A stretch of 64,000 nucleotides of DNA from RGIG4097 sp937885645. GTDB lineage: Bacteria; Bacillota; Clostridia; Christensenellales; CAG-917. The stretch covers positions 1 to 64,000 of the forward strand of contig CALABJ010000003.1 of NCBI GenBank assembly GCA_937885645.1, given 5' to 3'. A model generated the notes under the pieces. The model did no database searches. It had not been told where the DNA came from and saw only the letters and a program-made list of their open reading frames with translations. Positions 43,215 to 50,546 of the stretch are shown here, in pieces. Numbering within the stretch: the stretch's first letter is position 1; the number at the start of each line of letters is the position of its first letter. The position numbers and the translations under genes were made by a program.

Positions 43215-43475
43215 ATGGAAAACTTTGCAACAAATTACATGAAATCATACGAAGGCCTCGCCCTTTGGGTCAAAGTCCTTCTCTGCTTGCTCTGGGACAT
43301 TCCTTCAAACCTCTATCGCTTCTCACGCAGTTTCCTCGGCAAAAACACACTTGGTATGGTGGTGGCAGTGCTCCTTGCAATCTTCGGTGGCTGGATTCTC
43401 TTCATCGTTGACATCGTCTGCCTCGTCCTCAAAGGCAAAATCTACTGCCTGGAAGACCTCACTTCAAACAACTAA
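43215..43475 (+). CDS. Small membrane protein of unknown function
   Basis: An 86-residue protein with two hydrophobic stretches (about 18-30 and 48-72, GMVVAVLLAIFGGWILFIVD) separated by a basic loop (YRFSRSF). TTAGGAG lies 8 bases before the ATG. No family recognised. A strong terminator follows at 43495. Confidence 0.65.
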   Translation: MENFATNYMKSYEGLALWVKVLLCLLWDIPSNLYRFSRSFLGKNTLGMVVAVLLAIFGGWILFIVDIVCLVLKGKIYCLEDLTSNN

Positions 43476-43494
43476 TTTCATTGTTATCCAAAAG

Positions 43495-43524
43495 AAAAGG
43501 CACTCACTCGAGTGCCTTTTTTTT
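43495..43524 (+). terminator. Terminator after the small membrane protein (bidirectional)
   Basis: AAAGGCACTC-ACTC-GAGTGCCTTTTTTTT, between convergent genes; it also serves the minus-strand gene ending at 43536. Confidence 0.85.
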
Positions 43525-43535
43525 GTTTGTCAATT

Positions 43536-44336
43536 TCAAGCATATATGTTGATGCCATAGGCGTCTTTGACATAAAACGCCATGATTTCTTCTAGGACAT
43601 CAAATACCGGTTTGAACATTTCTCTCGTGACAAGATCTTTCATCTCAGGGTTTTTGGCAAATGCGTGGAAAGTCATGACTTTTTTCACAATAAAGCTTAT
43701 GTTCTTTTCCTTGTCAACAACTCTATATGATGCTGTTGCTTTTGTGTCTGCTATCAAAAAACCTTGCAAGACTTTCACTTTTTCATCTTCATATATGGTG
43801 GTCTCAATGCCCACAGGAATCTTTGAGATTGAAAACCCCACCTTACCCGACACATAGATGTCGTCTGCTATGCCTGTTGCAGACTTTATTGCGCTTACTA
43901 CTGCTTCCTCTGCGCTTTTGTTTTCAGTTTTTAGAGTATAGCCGAATCCTATCGGATTTACCACTTTATCGGCAACCTTATATTCATCTATGTAAGTGCT
44001 TCCGTCCAGCACCAACTCGCCAAATGAAAACCTGTGTTCACGAGGGTCAAGAAGTTGTATTCCACAATCTTCTTGGAAAATCTTGACCACCTCATCGACG
44101 CTTCTATTATAACGCATAGGTCTATCACTGTAGAAATTGAAATATTTGTCATTCCTTGCCGTCGGTGAGACATTATTTCCAGACGTTGCAGCCACGAAAA
44201 AAACTATGCCTACCGCCAAAGCCGCAGCCAAAACCACAGACGACACCACGATGATGGCGATCTTTGCCTTCTTGGTCAAGGGCTTCTTCACTTTTTTGAC
44301 TGATGAGGGATTGTCTTTCATATTCTCGTTTTTCAT
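43536..44336 (-). CDS. Membrane-anchored extracytoplasmic protein, unknown
   Basis: A 266-residue protein: a Lys-rich cytoplasmic start, one membrane helix (about 26-50, IAIIVVSSVVLAAALAVGIVFF), and an outer domain of about 210 residues with alternating beta strands and helices. No cysteine pattern or catalytic motif seen. AGGAGGG stands before the ATG, and a promoter TTGACA-17-TATAAA lies at 44404-44432. Confidence 0.75.
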   Translation of the reverse strand: MKNENMKDNPSSVKKVKKPLTKKAKIAIIVVSSVVLAAALAVGIVFFVAATSGNNVSPTARNDKYFNFYSDRPMRYNRSVDEVVKIFQEDCGIQLLDPREHRFSFGELVLDGSTYIDEYKVADKVVNPIGFGYTLKTENKSAEEAVVSAIKSATGIADDIYVSGKVGFSISKIPVGIETTIYEDEKVKVLQGFLIADTKATASYRVVDKEKNISFIVKKVMTFHAFAKNPEMKDLVTREMFKPVFDVLEEIMAFYVKDAYGINIYA

Positions 44337-44403
44337 AGTTCCCTCCTGAAAATAAATTTGACGGCACTAGGTGAATTATGATAAGGGGAGTCCCGTCAAC
44401 TTA

Positions 44404-44432
44404 TTTATATCATACGTGTGCGTGCGTGTCAA
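44404..44432 (-). promoter_or_regulatory. Promoter of the 43536-44336 gene
   Basis: Minus strand TTGACA (44427-44432), 17 bases, TATAAA (44404-44409). The leader after it contains a TTGACGG/CCGTCAA inverted repeat (arms near 44362 and 44394). Confidence 0.75.
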
Positions 44433-44490
44433 CGATGATTTTTGTGTATGTTTTTCATCAAAATGGCAAAGATTGTGGTGGAGGTATAAT

Positions 44491-45087
44491 ATGGAACTTT
44501 TGGAAAGCAAAACACTGAACAATTTGGCACGGGCGTACGCCGGTGAGTGCCAAGCACGGACAAGATATGAGTTTATGGAATACGGCGCAAGAAAAGAGGG
44601 TTATGCCTGCCTTGCTGAAATCATAGACAAGGTGGCGTACAATGAGTTCAACCACGCGCGTATGTTCTACACCTATATCCAACAAGCCAGCGACAAAACC
44701 ATTGAAAACGTGGAGGTCTGCGCAGGCTATCCTTTCAAGGAAAAGTGGGATTTGACTGAAAACTTGCGTCTTGCCAGTGAAGACGAAAAGAAGGAGGCCT
44801 TTGACATCTACCCTGCCTTTGCAAAGGTGGCAAAGCAAGAGGGTTTCAAGGATATTGAAAGGCTTTTCCTTATGACCGCAGAGGTGGAGAAATGCCACAG
44901 TCTGCTCTTTGAAGACCTGTTCAACCAAATGAAGACTGGCACAATGTACAAGCGCAAGGTGGCAATGAAGTGGAAATGTGCAGGTTGCGGATATGAACAC
45001 ACCGCCAAATCCGCTTGGCAAGAATGCCCTCTCTGCAAAGCAAAACAAGGCTTTGTCATGTTGCACCTAAACGACAACGCGGAATAA
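44491..45087 (+). CDS. rbr: Rubrerythrin
   Basis: Di-iron peroxidase protecting anaerobes from hydrogen peroxide. The 198-residue product has a ferritin-like four-helix domain with ligands in GECQARTRYEFMEYGA and EFNHARMFY, then EVEKCHSLLFEDL, and a C-terminal rubredoxin-like domain CAGCGYEH...CPLCKA (about 164-183). Both metal sites look complete. A longer open frame upstream is ignored; GGAGG is 6 bases before the ATG at 44491. Confidence 0.94.
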   Translation: MELLESKTLNNLARAYAGECQARTRYEFMEYGARKEGYACLAEIIDKVAYNEFNHARMFYTYIQQASDKTIENVEVCAGYPFKEKWDLTENLRLASEDEKKEAFDIYPAFAKVAKQEGFKDIERLFLMTAEVEKCHSLLFEDLFNQMKTGTMYKRKVAMKWKCAGCGYEHTAKSAWQECPLCKAKQGFVMLHLNDNAE

Positions 45088-45094
45088 AACAAAT

Positions 45095-45119
45095 GCCACT
45101 CGACAGAGTGGCTTTTTTC
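45095..45119 (+). terminator. Terminator of rubrerythrin
   Basis: GCCACTC-GACA-GAGTGGC followed by TTTTTT. Confidence 0.85.
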
Positions 45120-45124
45120 TTTGA

Positions 45125-45440
45125 GTTATATTTTGCTACGCAAAGTTATATTAGTGAGTGCGAACATGTCAAGAATATGTCCCCCTTCCTCACGTGTTTC
45201 CCCCATTTGCCATTCGGCAAAGCCCTACGGGCAGGGACACACTCGGCGCGCGCACGTAAGTCAACGTCGCCTCATTATGCCACTTGTCGCTTTGGTGCAA
45301 AAAAACAGAGCGCACCAGCGACTGCGTACAAATTCTGGTGCTTGGCACTCGCTTCGGTCGTCGCCGCTGCTCCTCGCGTTCCGTCTTCGAAAAAGTGAGT
45401 GCTTTTATAAGAACTCACCAAATATGCAAAGTGCATAAAA
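45125..45440. repeat. Mosaic repeat region (mini-hairpins, modules A and B)
   Basis: No gene. 45125-45151 has two GTTATAT units around TTTGC-TAC-GCAAA. 45177-45230 is the inverted copy of window bases 1-54 (module A). 45361-45403 is an exact 43-base inverted copy of 51927-51969 (module B), with weaker similarity to about 45436. The middle (45231-45360) is GC-richer and unexplained. An ORF of 127 codons spans this but is made of repeats and has no ribosome site. Confidence 0.75.
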
Positions 45441-45493
45441 CGCAATAAATCGTTGAAGAGCGTGCGTTTTGTAAAAAGGCTATATAGTGGTCC

Positions 45494-45620
45494 GTAAAAC
45501 CGCGATATTTAGATGGATGACGCGAAAGAAAAACCCACAGGGGTCGTAGCGTACTGAGCGTACGTGAGAATCCTGTGGGTTGTATCTGACAAAGTCAGGC
45601 GCTAAATAGCGCGGTTTTAC
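45494..45620. repeat. 19-bp inverted repeats around the upp terminator
   Basis: 45494-45512 and 45602-45620 are inverted copies matching at 18 of 19 bases (GTAAAACCGCG-TATTTAG). The right arm covers the last upp codons. Between them are the terminator and the 3' element shared with glyQS. Could be a MITE-like insert or a long RNA stem. Confidence 0.6.
45527..45581 (-). terminator. Terminator of upp
   Basis: Minus strand: AACCCACAGG pairs with CCTGTGGGTT around an inner palindrome (CGTAC-GCTCA-GTACG), followed by TTTTTC. Confidence 0.75.
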
Positions 45621-46255
45621 TTAGTGCCGAACAAGCGATCACCTGCATCCCCCAACCCAGGGAGAATGTAGCCTACGTCGTTGAGTTGACGGTCAAGGGT
45701 TGACACGTAGATTTTGACGTCGGGGTGTGCTTCTGCAACGGTTTCAACACCGATGGGTGCGCCGATGATGTTCATAAGGCGGATATCTTTGCAACCACGT
45801 TTCTTCAAGACGTCGATTGCTGCCACTGCACTGCCGCCGGTTGCGAGCATGGGGTCAAGAAGGATTGCGATGCTGTTTTCAATGCCATCGGGGAGTTTGC
45901 AGTAGTATTCGCAGGGTTGAAGGGTTTCTTCATTGCGGTACATACCGATATGACCAACTCTTGCCAAGGGGAACAGGGTGTGGACACCGTTGACCATGCC
46001 AAGGCCTGCACGGAGAATAGGCACGATTGACACTGCGTTGTCTGCCACCATTGTTTGTTCAGTGAGTTCGAGAGGAGTTCTGACCATAACCTTCTTGGTG
46101 GGCACGTCTTTCAGTGCTTCGTACACCATAAGGGTGGTGATTTCTTCAACCAGTTCTCTAAACTCTTTGGTGCTTGTCTTTTCATCACGAAGGATTGCGA
46201 CTTTGTGTTGGATGAGAGGATGTTCAAAGATTGTCACGTTTTCGTAGTTTTTCAT
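45617..46255 (-). CDS. upp: Uracil phosphoribosyltransferase
   Basis: Makes UMP from uracil and PRPP. The 212-residue product has the PRPP motif LLDPMLATGGSA (about 133-144), RAGLGMVNG (about 83-91) and the C-terminal GLGDAGDRLFGTK, all canonical. AGGTG precedes the ATG. It follows the uracil permease by 55 bases containing a hairpin, a two-gene salvage unit. Confidence 0.96.
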   Translation of the reverse strand: MKNYENVTIFEHPLIQHKVAILRDEKTSTKEFRELVEEITTLMVYEALKDVPTKKVMVRTPLELTEQTMVADNAVSIVPILRAGLGMVNGVHTLFPLARVGHIGMYRNEETLQPCEYYCKLPDGIENSIAILLDPMLATGGSAVAAIDVLKKRGCKDIRLMNIIGAPIGVETVAEAHPDVKIYVSTLDRQLNDVGYILPGLGDAGDRLFGTK

Positions 46256-46274
46256 AATTCACCTAAAATAGAAT

Positions 46275-46300
46275 ACAAGCCCACCATTAGGCGGGCTTGT
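46275..46300 (-). promoter_or_regulatory. Hairpin between uraA and upp
   Basis: ACAAGCCCGCC-TAAT-GGTGGGCTTGT on the minus strand, 11-bp stem. The bases after it (ATTCTATTTT) are a weak U tract, so it may reduce rather than stop read-through or protect RNA ends. Confidence 0.6.
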
Positions 46301-46309
46301 CATAATCAA

Positions 46310-47875
46310 TTAGTTTTCTTCGGTTGTTTCGACTGCTTCGGTTGCTTCAACTGTTGCATCTGCTGTTTCTTCTGCAGGTGCTTCTTCAGTTTGAACAAGA
46401 GTGTCAACAACGCCCACTTGCACTGCTGCTTCGGTGACGATTGATTTCTTTTCGATTTCTTCTTCAACTGCGCCGTCTTTCTTTTCAAGCTTGTTGCAGA
46501 CTGCGTATGTTGCGATGCCGAGGATGAGTGCGGTTGCCACTGATGTGATGGTGATTGCCTTTGTGACAACGCCGTTGCCGTCGATCATGTAAGGAATCTT
46601 GATTGCAAGACCGCCGATGCCTGCGATGAGGATTGCAGACACTGTAAAGAGGTTCTTGTTTTCGCCGAGGTCGATATTCTTGAACATCTTAAGACCGCTG
46701 ACTGCGATGAAGCCGTAGAGTGTCAAGCAAACGCCGCCCATGACGCATGCAGGGATGGTTTGGAGCAAGCACATGAGAGGTGAGATGAATGAGAGCACGA
46801 TGCACATGATTGCTGCTGTGAAGATTGTGCTGATTGATGCGTTTCTTGTGATTGCGACGCAACCAACTGATTCACCGTAGGTGGTGTTGGGGCAGATGCC
46901 GAAGATTGTACCTGCGATTGAGCCAACGCCGTCACCAAGGAGTGTACGCTTGAGGCCAGGTTCGCCTTCCACGAGGTCCTTGTCGATGATTGATGAAAGG
47001 TTCTTGTGGTCTGCGATGTGTTCTGCAAAGACGACGAGAGCAACGGGAAGGAATGCAAGGGCTGCTTCTGCAACGCCTGCGCCGTTGAGGATTTGTGCTC
47101 CGCTGATTGTTGATTCACCAGTGACCATTTCCTTGATTGCTTCGATGAGAGCAAAGTCAGGATAGTTGAGGAATGATTGAACGGTGACTTCCTTGAAGTT
47201 GTCAACGAGGGGTTGCCAGTTGATGACTTGGAGATATTCAACACCAGTTGCGATGCCGATGCCGGTGAAGATTGTTGCAAGTGCATAACCTGCGCCGATA
47301 CCAATGATGAAGGGGATCAGTTTCATCATCTTGTACTTCTTTTGGACGGAGCAGATGATGATCACGAAGAAGGTCACAAGACCGCAGAGGAGACCGATGA
47401 GGTTGTAGCCGCCGTTAAGTGCGTCTGCGCTTGCTTTGACCATGTCACCCATTGCGTTGCCTGCAAGGGAGAGACCGATGACTGCCACGGTAGGTCCGAT
47501 GATGACGGGAGGCATAAGTTTGCCAACCCATTTTGTGCCTGCGAAGTGAATGACCACTGCGATGATGATGTAAACAAGGCCTGCGAAGATTGAGCCGACG
47601 ATGATACCGCAATATCCGTATGCCATTGCAACACCCAGTGAGTTGAGGAATGCAAATGAACTTCCAAGGAAGACAGGGCTCTTGAACTTGGTGAAGAGCA
47701 AGTAGACGATTGTGCCTACGCCTGCGCCGAGGATTGCTGCGGGGATTTGTGTGGGCAAGCCGATGATGGTAGGCACTGCGATGGTTGCTGCCATGATGGC
47801 CAGCACTTGTTGCAATGCGAACACGAGCATCTTGTTGAACTTGGGTCTGTCATGGACGTCGTAAACAAGTTTCAT
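46310..47875 (-). CDS. uraA: Uracil permease (NCS2 family)
   Basis: Imports uracil (or xanthine) for the upp enzyme downstream. The 521-residue protein has 14 likely membrane segments, with the NCS2 motifs VFLGSSFAFL (TM3) and GICPNTTYGESVGCVAITR (about 323-341) including the conserved Glu pair region (FAEHIADHK near 282). The last 85 residues are an unusual acidic tail of Glu, Thr, Ala (EEAPAEETADATVEATE) not needed for transport in relatives. GGAG lies before the ATG. The long leader contains a reading frame and a terminator (below). Confidence 0.92.
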   Translation of the reverse strand: MKLVYDVHDRPKFNKMLVFALQQVLAIMAATIAVPTIIGLPTQIPAAILGAGVGTIVYLLFTKFKSPVFLGSSFAFLNSLGVAMAYGYCGIIVGSIFAGLVYIIIAVVIHFAGTKWVGKLMPPVIIGPTVAVIGLSLAGNAMGDMVKASADALNGGYNLIGLLCGLVTFFVIIICSVQKKYKMMKLIPFIIGIGAGYALATIFTGIGIATGVEYLQVINWQPLVDNFKEVTVQSFLNYPDFALIEAIKEMVTGESTISGAQILNGAGVAEAALAFLPVALVVFAEHIADHKNLSSIIDKDLVEGEPGLKRTLLGDGVGSIAGTIFGICPNTTYGESVGCVAITRNASISTIFTAAIMCIVLSFISPLMCLLQTIPACVMGGVCLTLYGFIAVSGLKMFKNIDLGENKNLFTVSAILIAGIGGLAIKIPYMIDGNGVVTKAITITSVATALILGIATYAVCNKLEKKDGAVEEEIEKKSIVTEAAVQVGVVDTLVQTEEAPAEETADATVEATEAVETTEEN

Positions 47876-47984
47876 AGTTTCTTCTCCGTTTTGTATTTAT
47901 TTTAGTTTTTTAGTTTCTTTCGTATCAATATGTATCACACGCTATACGCACACACGCAAGGGGATATATTTGTTTGCCTCGGGC

Positions 47985-48014
47985 AAAAAAAAATCGTCAC
48001 CGCAACGGCAACGA
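47985..48014 (-). terminator. Attenuator-like terminator in the uraA leader
   Basis: Minus strand: TCGTTGCC-GTTGC-GGTGACGA followed by nine T. It starts six bases after the stop of the leader peptide and about 110 bases before the uraA ATG. Confidence 0.7.
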
Positions 48015-48019
48015 ATTTT

Positions 48020-48106
48020 TTAGGCAATTATAGAAACAAATGCGCCATCGGCCACCATTGTGACCTTCTTTTTTCCACTTTTCAGTTGAATTGCTGCGCG
48101 TGTCAT
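48020..48106 (-). CDS. Leader peptide of uraA-upp (28 residues)
   Basis: A short frame with GGAGG 5 bases before its ATG. The peptide begins MTRAAIQLKSGKKK and ends VSIIA. Its stop lies directly before the intrinsic terminator and is preceded by a U-rich stretch in the mRNA, the same arrangement as the pyrBI leader of enteric bacteria, where UTP level sets how closely the ribosome follows polymerase. No PyrR-type loop was recognised. The whole leader covers 47876-48150. Confidence 0.55.
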   Translation of the reverse strand: MTRAAIQLKSGKKKVTMVADGAFVSIIA

Positions 48107-48145
48107 TTGTTCCTCCGGTGGATGTGTCGGCTTCCGCTTTCACAA

Positions 48146-48151
48146 ACTATA
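48146..48151 (-). promoter_or_regulatory. Probable -10 element of uraA-upp
   Basis: TATAGT on the minus strand just downstream of the previous gene's terminator; the -35 side is T-rich and poor, so the element is only likely. Confidence 0.45.
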
Positions 48152-48168
48152 GATACCTTAGCACAACC

Positions 48169-48201
48169 AAAAAAAAATAGCAACCAAATGAGGGTGCTAT
48201 T
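48169..48201 (-). terminator. Terminator of the radical SAM-flavoprotein pair
   Basis: Minus strand: ATAGCACC-CTCATTT-GGTTGCTAT followed by eight T, about 30 bases after the stop at 48230. Confidence 0.75.
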
Positions 48202-48229
48202 TTCATATTTTTTTAATTTTTTTCAATTT

Positions 48230-49060
48230 TTACCTTCCCAAAATCTTCTTCAATTCTTCAAGGTTGAAGTCGGGCACGTACTCCTCTTTTGCGCTGTCAA
48301 GTTCTTGTGAAAATCCTTGGCTGAGACCTGCGTCAAAGAAGGCGTCAACTGCCATATCGTATTCAAGTTGATTGATGCGTCTGCCGAGTGCAGGGTGTCC
48401 GCTGACTGCAGGAGTGGGGAAATATTGTCCCATAACACTGACGTACATCTTTTTGTCAATGGATGCGATTGCTTGCATCACACCTACGGTGTTGCGTATG
48501 CCACGAGGGAGCACAAGATGACGGACTATGACGCCCTTTGTCATCATGCCGTCATCGTCAAACTGGTTGACGGGCTGTTGACGGCGCATCTCGCGTATTG
48601 CCTCACTTGCCACCTCAAAGTAGTTGGGCACGCCGGAGTATTCCTGTCCAAGACGATTGTCGCTATATTTGAAGTCGGGGAGATATATATCCACCAAGCC
48701 TTCAAGTTTTTTCAGGTTTGCCACCGTCTCATAACCACTGCTATTCCACACCACGGGTATGGTCAGTTGAGTGCGCACAACTTTAAGGACGTTGGCAAGC
48801 AAATTGACGTTTTGAGGAGGGGTGACAATGTTGATATTCTCCGCCCCTATTGACTGCAAATAAAGCATGCATTTCATCAGTTCCGCAGGGGAAATTTCAA
48901 GGCCAACACCCTCATGAGAAATCTGGTGGTTTTGGCAAAAAACACACTTCATATTGCAACCGCTGAAAAATATTGTTCCGCTTCCTTTTTCACCCGAAAT
49001 GCAGGGCTCTTCAAAGTGGTGAAGACCTACGCGAGCGATTCTAAACGTATCTGCCATCAT
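48230..49060 (-). CDS. PflX-like radical SAM protein
   Basis: A 276-residue radical SAM enzyme. The cluster motif CNMKCVFCQN (about 35-44) has the CxxxCxxC pattern, preceded by GSGTIFFSG; together with GLHHFEEPCISG this is the COG1313 (PflX, pyruvate formate-lyase-activase-like) family. Members with an extra Cys-rich N-terminal part are common; that part is absent here. Target protein or substrate is unknown. Its start overlaps the end of the flavoprotein gene; a second ATG at 49057 is an equally good start. Confidence 0.87.
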   Translation of the reverse strand: MMADTFRIARVGLHHFEEPCISGEKGSGTIFFSGCNMKCVFCQNHQISHEGVGLEISPAELMKCMLYLQSIGAENINIVTPPQNVNLLANVLKVVRTQLTIPVVWNSSGYETVANLKKLEGLVDIYLPDFKYSDNRLGQEYSGVPNYFEVASEAIREMRRQQPVNQFDDDGMMTKGVIVRHLVLPRGIRNTVGVMQAIASIDKKMYVSVMGQYFPTPAVSGHPALGRRINQLEYDMAVDAFFDAGLSQGFSQELDSAKEEYVPDFNLEELKKILGR

Positions 49061-50397
49061 TCCCCTCTTTCAATTTTGGCGATAATATCGTCATATTTCT
49101 TTTGCCATTTCTGGACTTTTCTAATATCGTACTTTTCGGGCATACCGTTTGCCACACTCTTTGCTCTAAGACCTCTAAGAAGCCACTTGATTGCTTGACC
49201 GATAAGGCGAGGATTTTTGAGCAGTATTCCCACCTTTTTGAGGATGTCACCGACCCCCAGTTTCACAGGATTTTCAGTGTCGGTGGACAGCAGTGCCATA
49301 TCGTCGTTTGTGACCGCACCGCAACCAAACAGCCAGTTTATCTCCTTAGGATTGATGTTTAAAGCCCATCTTTTGACAACATCGATGAAAACATAGTCCG
49401 CACCGAGTTCGTCAAAATATTTCACTTGATAGCCCCAAAGGTTTGCTGCGCTGAAGTCCTTCACACCCTCTTCAAGGATATGCTCAACAAGCCACTTGCC
49501 TGCCTTCATACTGGCTTCAATTCCGCTTCCCATAATGGGCATTGTCATAAATGCGCTGTCACCAACAAGGGCGTAGCCGTCTGCCACAAGTCCCCCTGCG
49601 GTGCATCTCACACCTATGTCAACCCACTTGCCTTCCTTCACCATTTCGTCGGTGAGGATAGGGTGATTTTTGCGCAACGCTTCAAGGCATTCTGTTTGCT
49701 CTTCTTCGGTCAGTTTTTCACAAATTCTGCCAATCAAAACGTCAACTTCATTTCTATCGTTAAGGTTGCACCAACTGATGCCAACGCCGTCAAGATGCTT
49801 GATATACAACGTGCTTTCGGGGTCAGGTGTGGGAGCCTCTTCATTGCGTACAAAAAAGCCTCTCCAACCACGCATAATTCCGTTTTTGCCACTGCCCTCT
49901 GGCACGCCGAATTTTGCAGGGATTTGTCCTCTAAAAGGTGAGTTGAGTCCGCTTGCGTCAATGACCAAGTCGGCAGGGATAACCTCGTCGCCCACTTTGA
50001 CGCCAACAACTCTGTCCCCTTCAAGGACAAGGCTGTCAACGGGGGTGTCATAAAACACCTTTGCCCCATTCTCTACTGCAATATTCACAAGGTGCTCGCT
50101 GAGCCCTCGTCTTGACACGGACACTTCTTCCATAGGTTTTGCAGGAGGCACTTTAAGACTATTCTTTTCATCGGGCGACACAAAAAGCCACTTGCTCTTT
50201 TGAGTGTAATTTTCTCTACTTGGAGGTGCAATCCCGCAAATCTCAAATATGTCAAAGCGGATGTCGTCGTGCCAGTCGTGGCTCACTGCACCCTTTGGTG
50301 ATTTTTCATAAATGGCAACGTCAAAGCCTGCCTTTGCCAGCATACCGCCTGCAAGGACACCGCCTTGTCCCATGCCAATAACAACAATTTTTGCCAT
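49057..50397 (-). CDS. FAD-dependent oxidoreductase, geranylgeranyl-reductase type
   Basis: A 446-residue flavoprotein. The dinucleotide motif VIGMGQGGVLAGGMLAKAG opens it, the second FAD site is YALVGDSAFMTMPIMGSGIE (about 281-300), and the GG motif around VIDASGLNSP is present, as in geranylgeranyl reductase and related FixC-like enzymes. These saturate isoprenoid double bonds or oxidise hydroxyl groups; the true substrate is not clear. A C-terminal region of 60 basic residues follows. It is cotranscribed with the radical SAM gene downstream. Confidence 0.85.
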   Translation of the reverse strand: MAKIVVIGMGQGGVLAGGMLAKAGFDVAIYEKSPKGAVSHDWHDDIRFDIFEICGIAPPSRENYTQKSKWLFVSPDEKNSLKVPPAKPMEEVSVSRRGLSEHLVNIAVENGAKVFYDTPVDSLVLEGDRVVGVKVGDEVIPADLVIDASGLNSPFRGQIPAKFGVPEGSGKNGIMRGWRGFFVRNEEAPTPDPESTLYIKHLDGVGISWCNLNDRNEVDVLIGRICEKLTEEEQTECLEALRKNHPILTDEMVKEGKWVDIGVRCTAGGLVADGYALVGDSAFMTMPIMGSGIEASMKAGKWLVEHILEEGVKDFSAANLWGYQVKYFDELGADYVFIDVVKRWALNINPKEINWLFGCGAVTNDDMALLSTDTENPVKLGVGDILKKVGILLKNPRLIGQAIKWLLRGLRAKSVANGMPEKYDIRKVQKWQKKYDDIIAKIERGE

Positions 50398-50477
50398 AAG
50401 ATCTCCCTTTATCTTTCTACAACAATTATAGACCTACAAAATATCAGTGTCAATATTGGATTTTTTCCTCACGCGAC

Positions 50478-50506
50478 TTTACACGGGGGCGAAAGGGTGA
50501 TATAAT
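50478..50506 (+). promoter_or_regulatory. Promoter of the CofE-like gene with a 5' hairpin
   Basis: TTTACA (50478-50483), 17 bases, TATAAT (50501-50506). The start point would fall at about 50513, inside the stem GTGCTC-AAA-GAGCAC (50511-50525), so the message likely begins with a hairpin. Confidence 0.75.
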
Positions 50507-50546
50507 TTTGGTGCTCAAAGAGCACATTCTATTTTTGGAGCGCACT

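Noticed and set aside
45015..45438. ORFs of 105-127 codons over the repeat region after rubrerythrin
   Set aside because: They consist of mosaic repeats, have no ribosome binding site and no protein-like composition.
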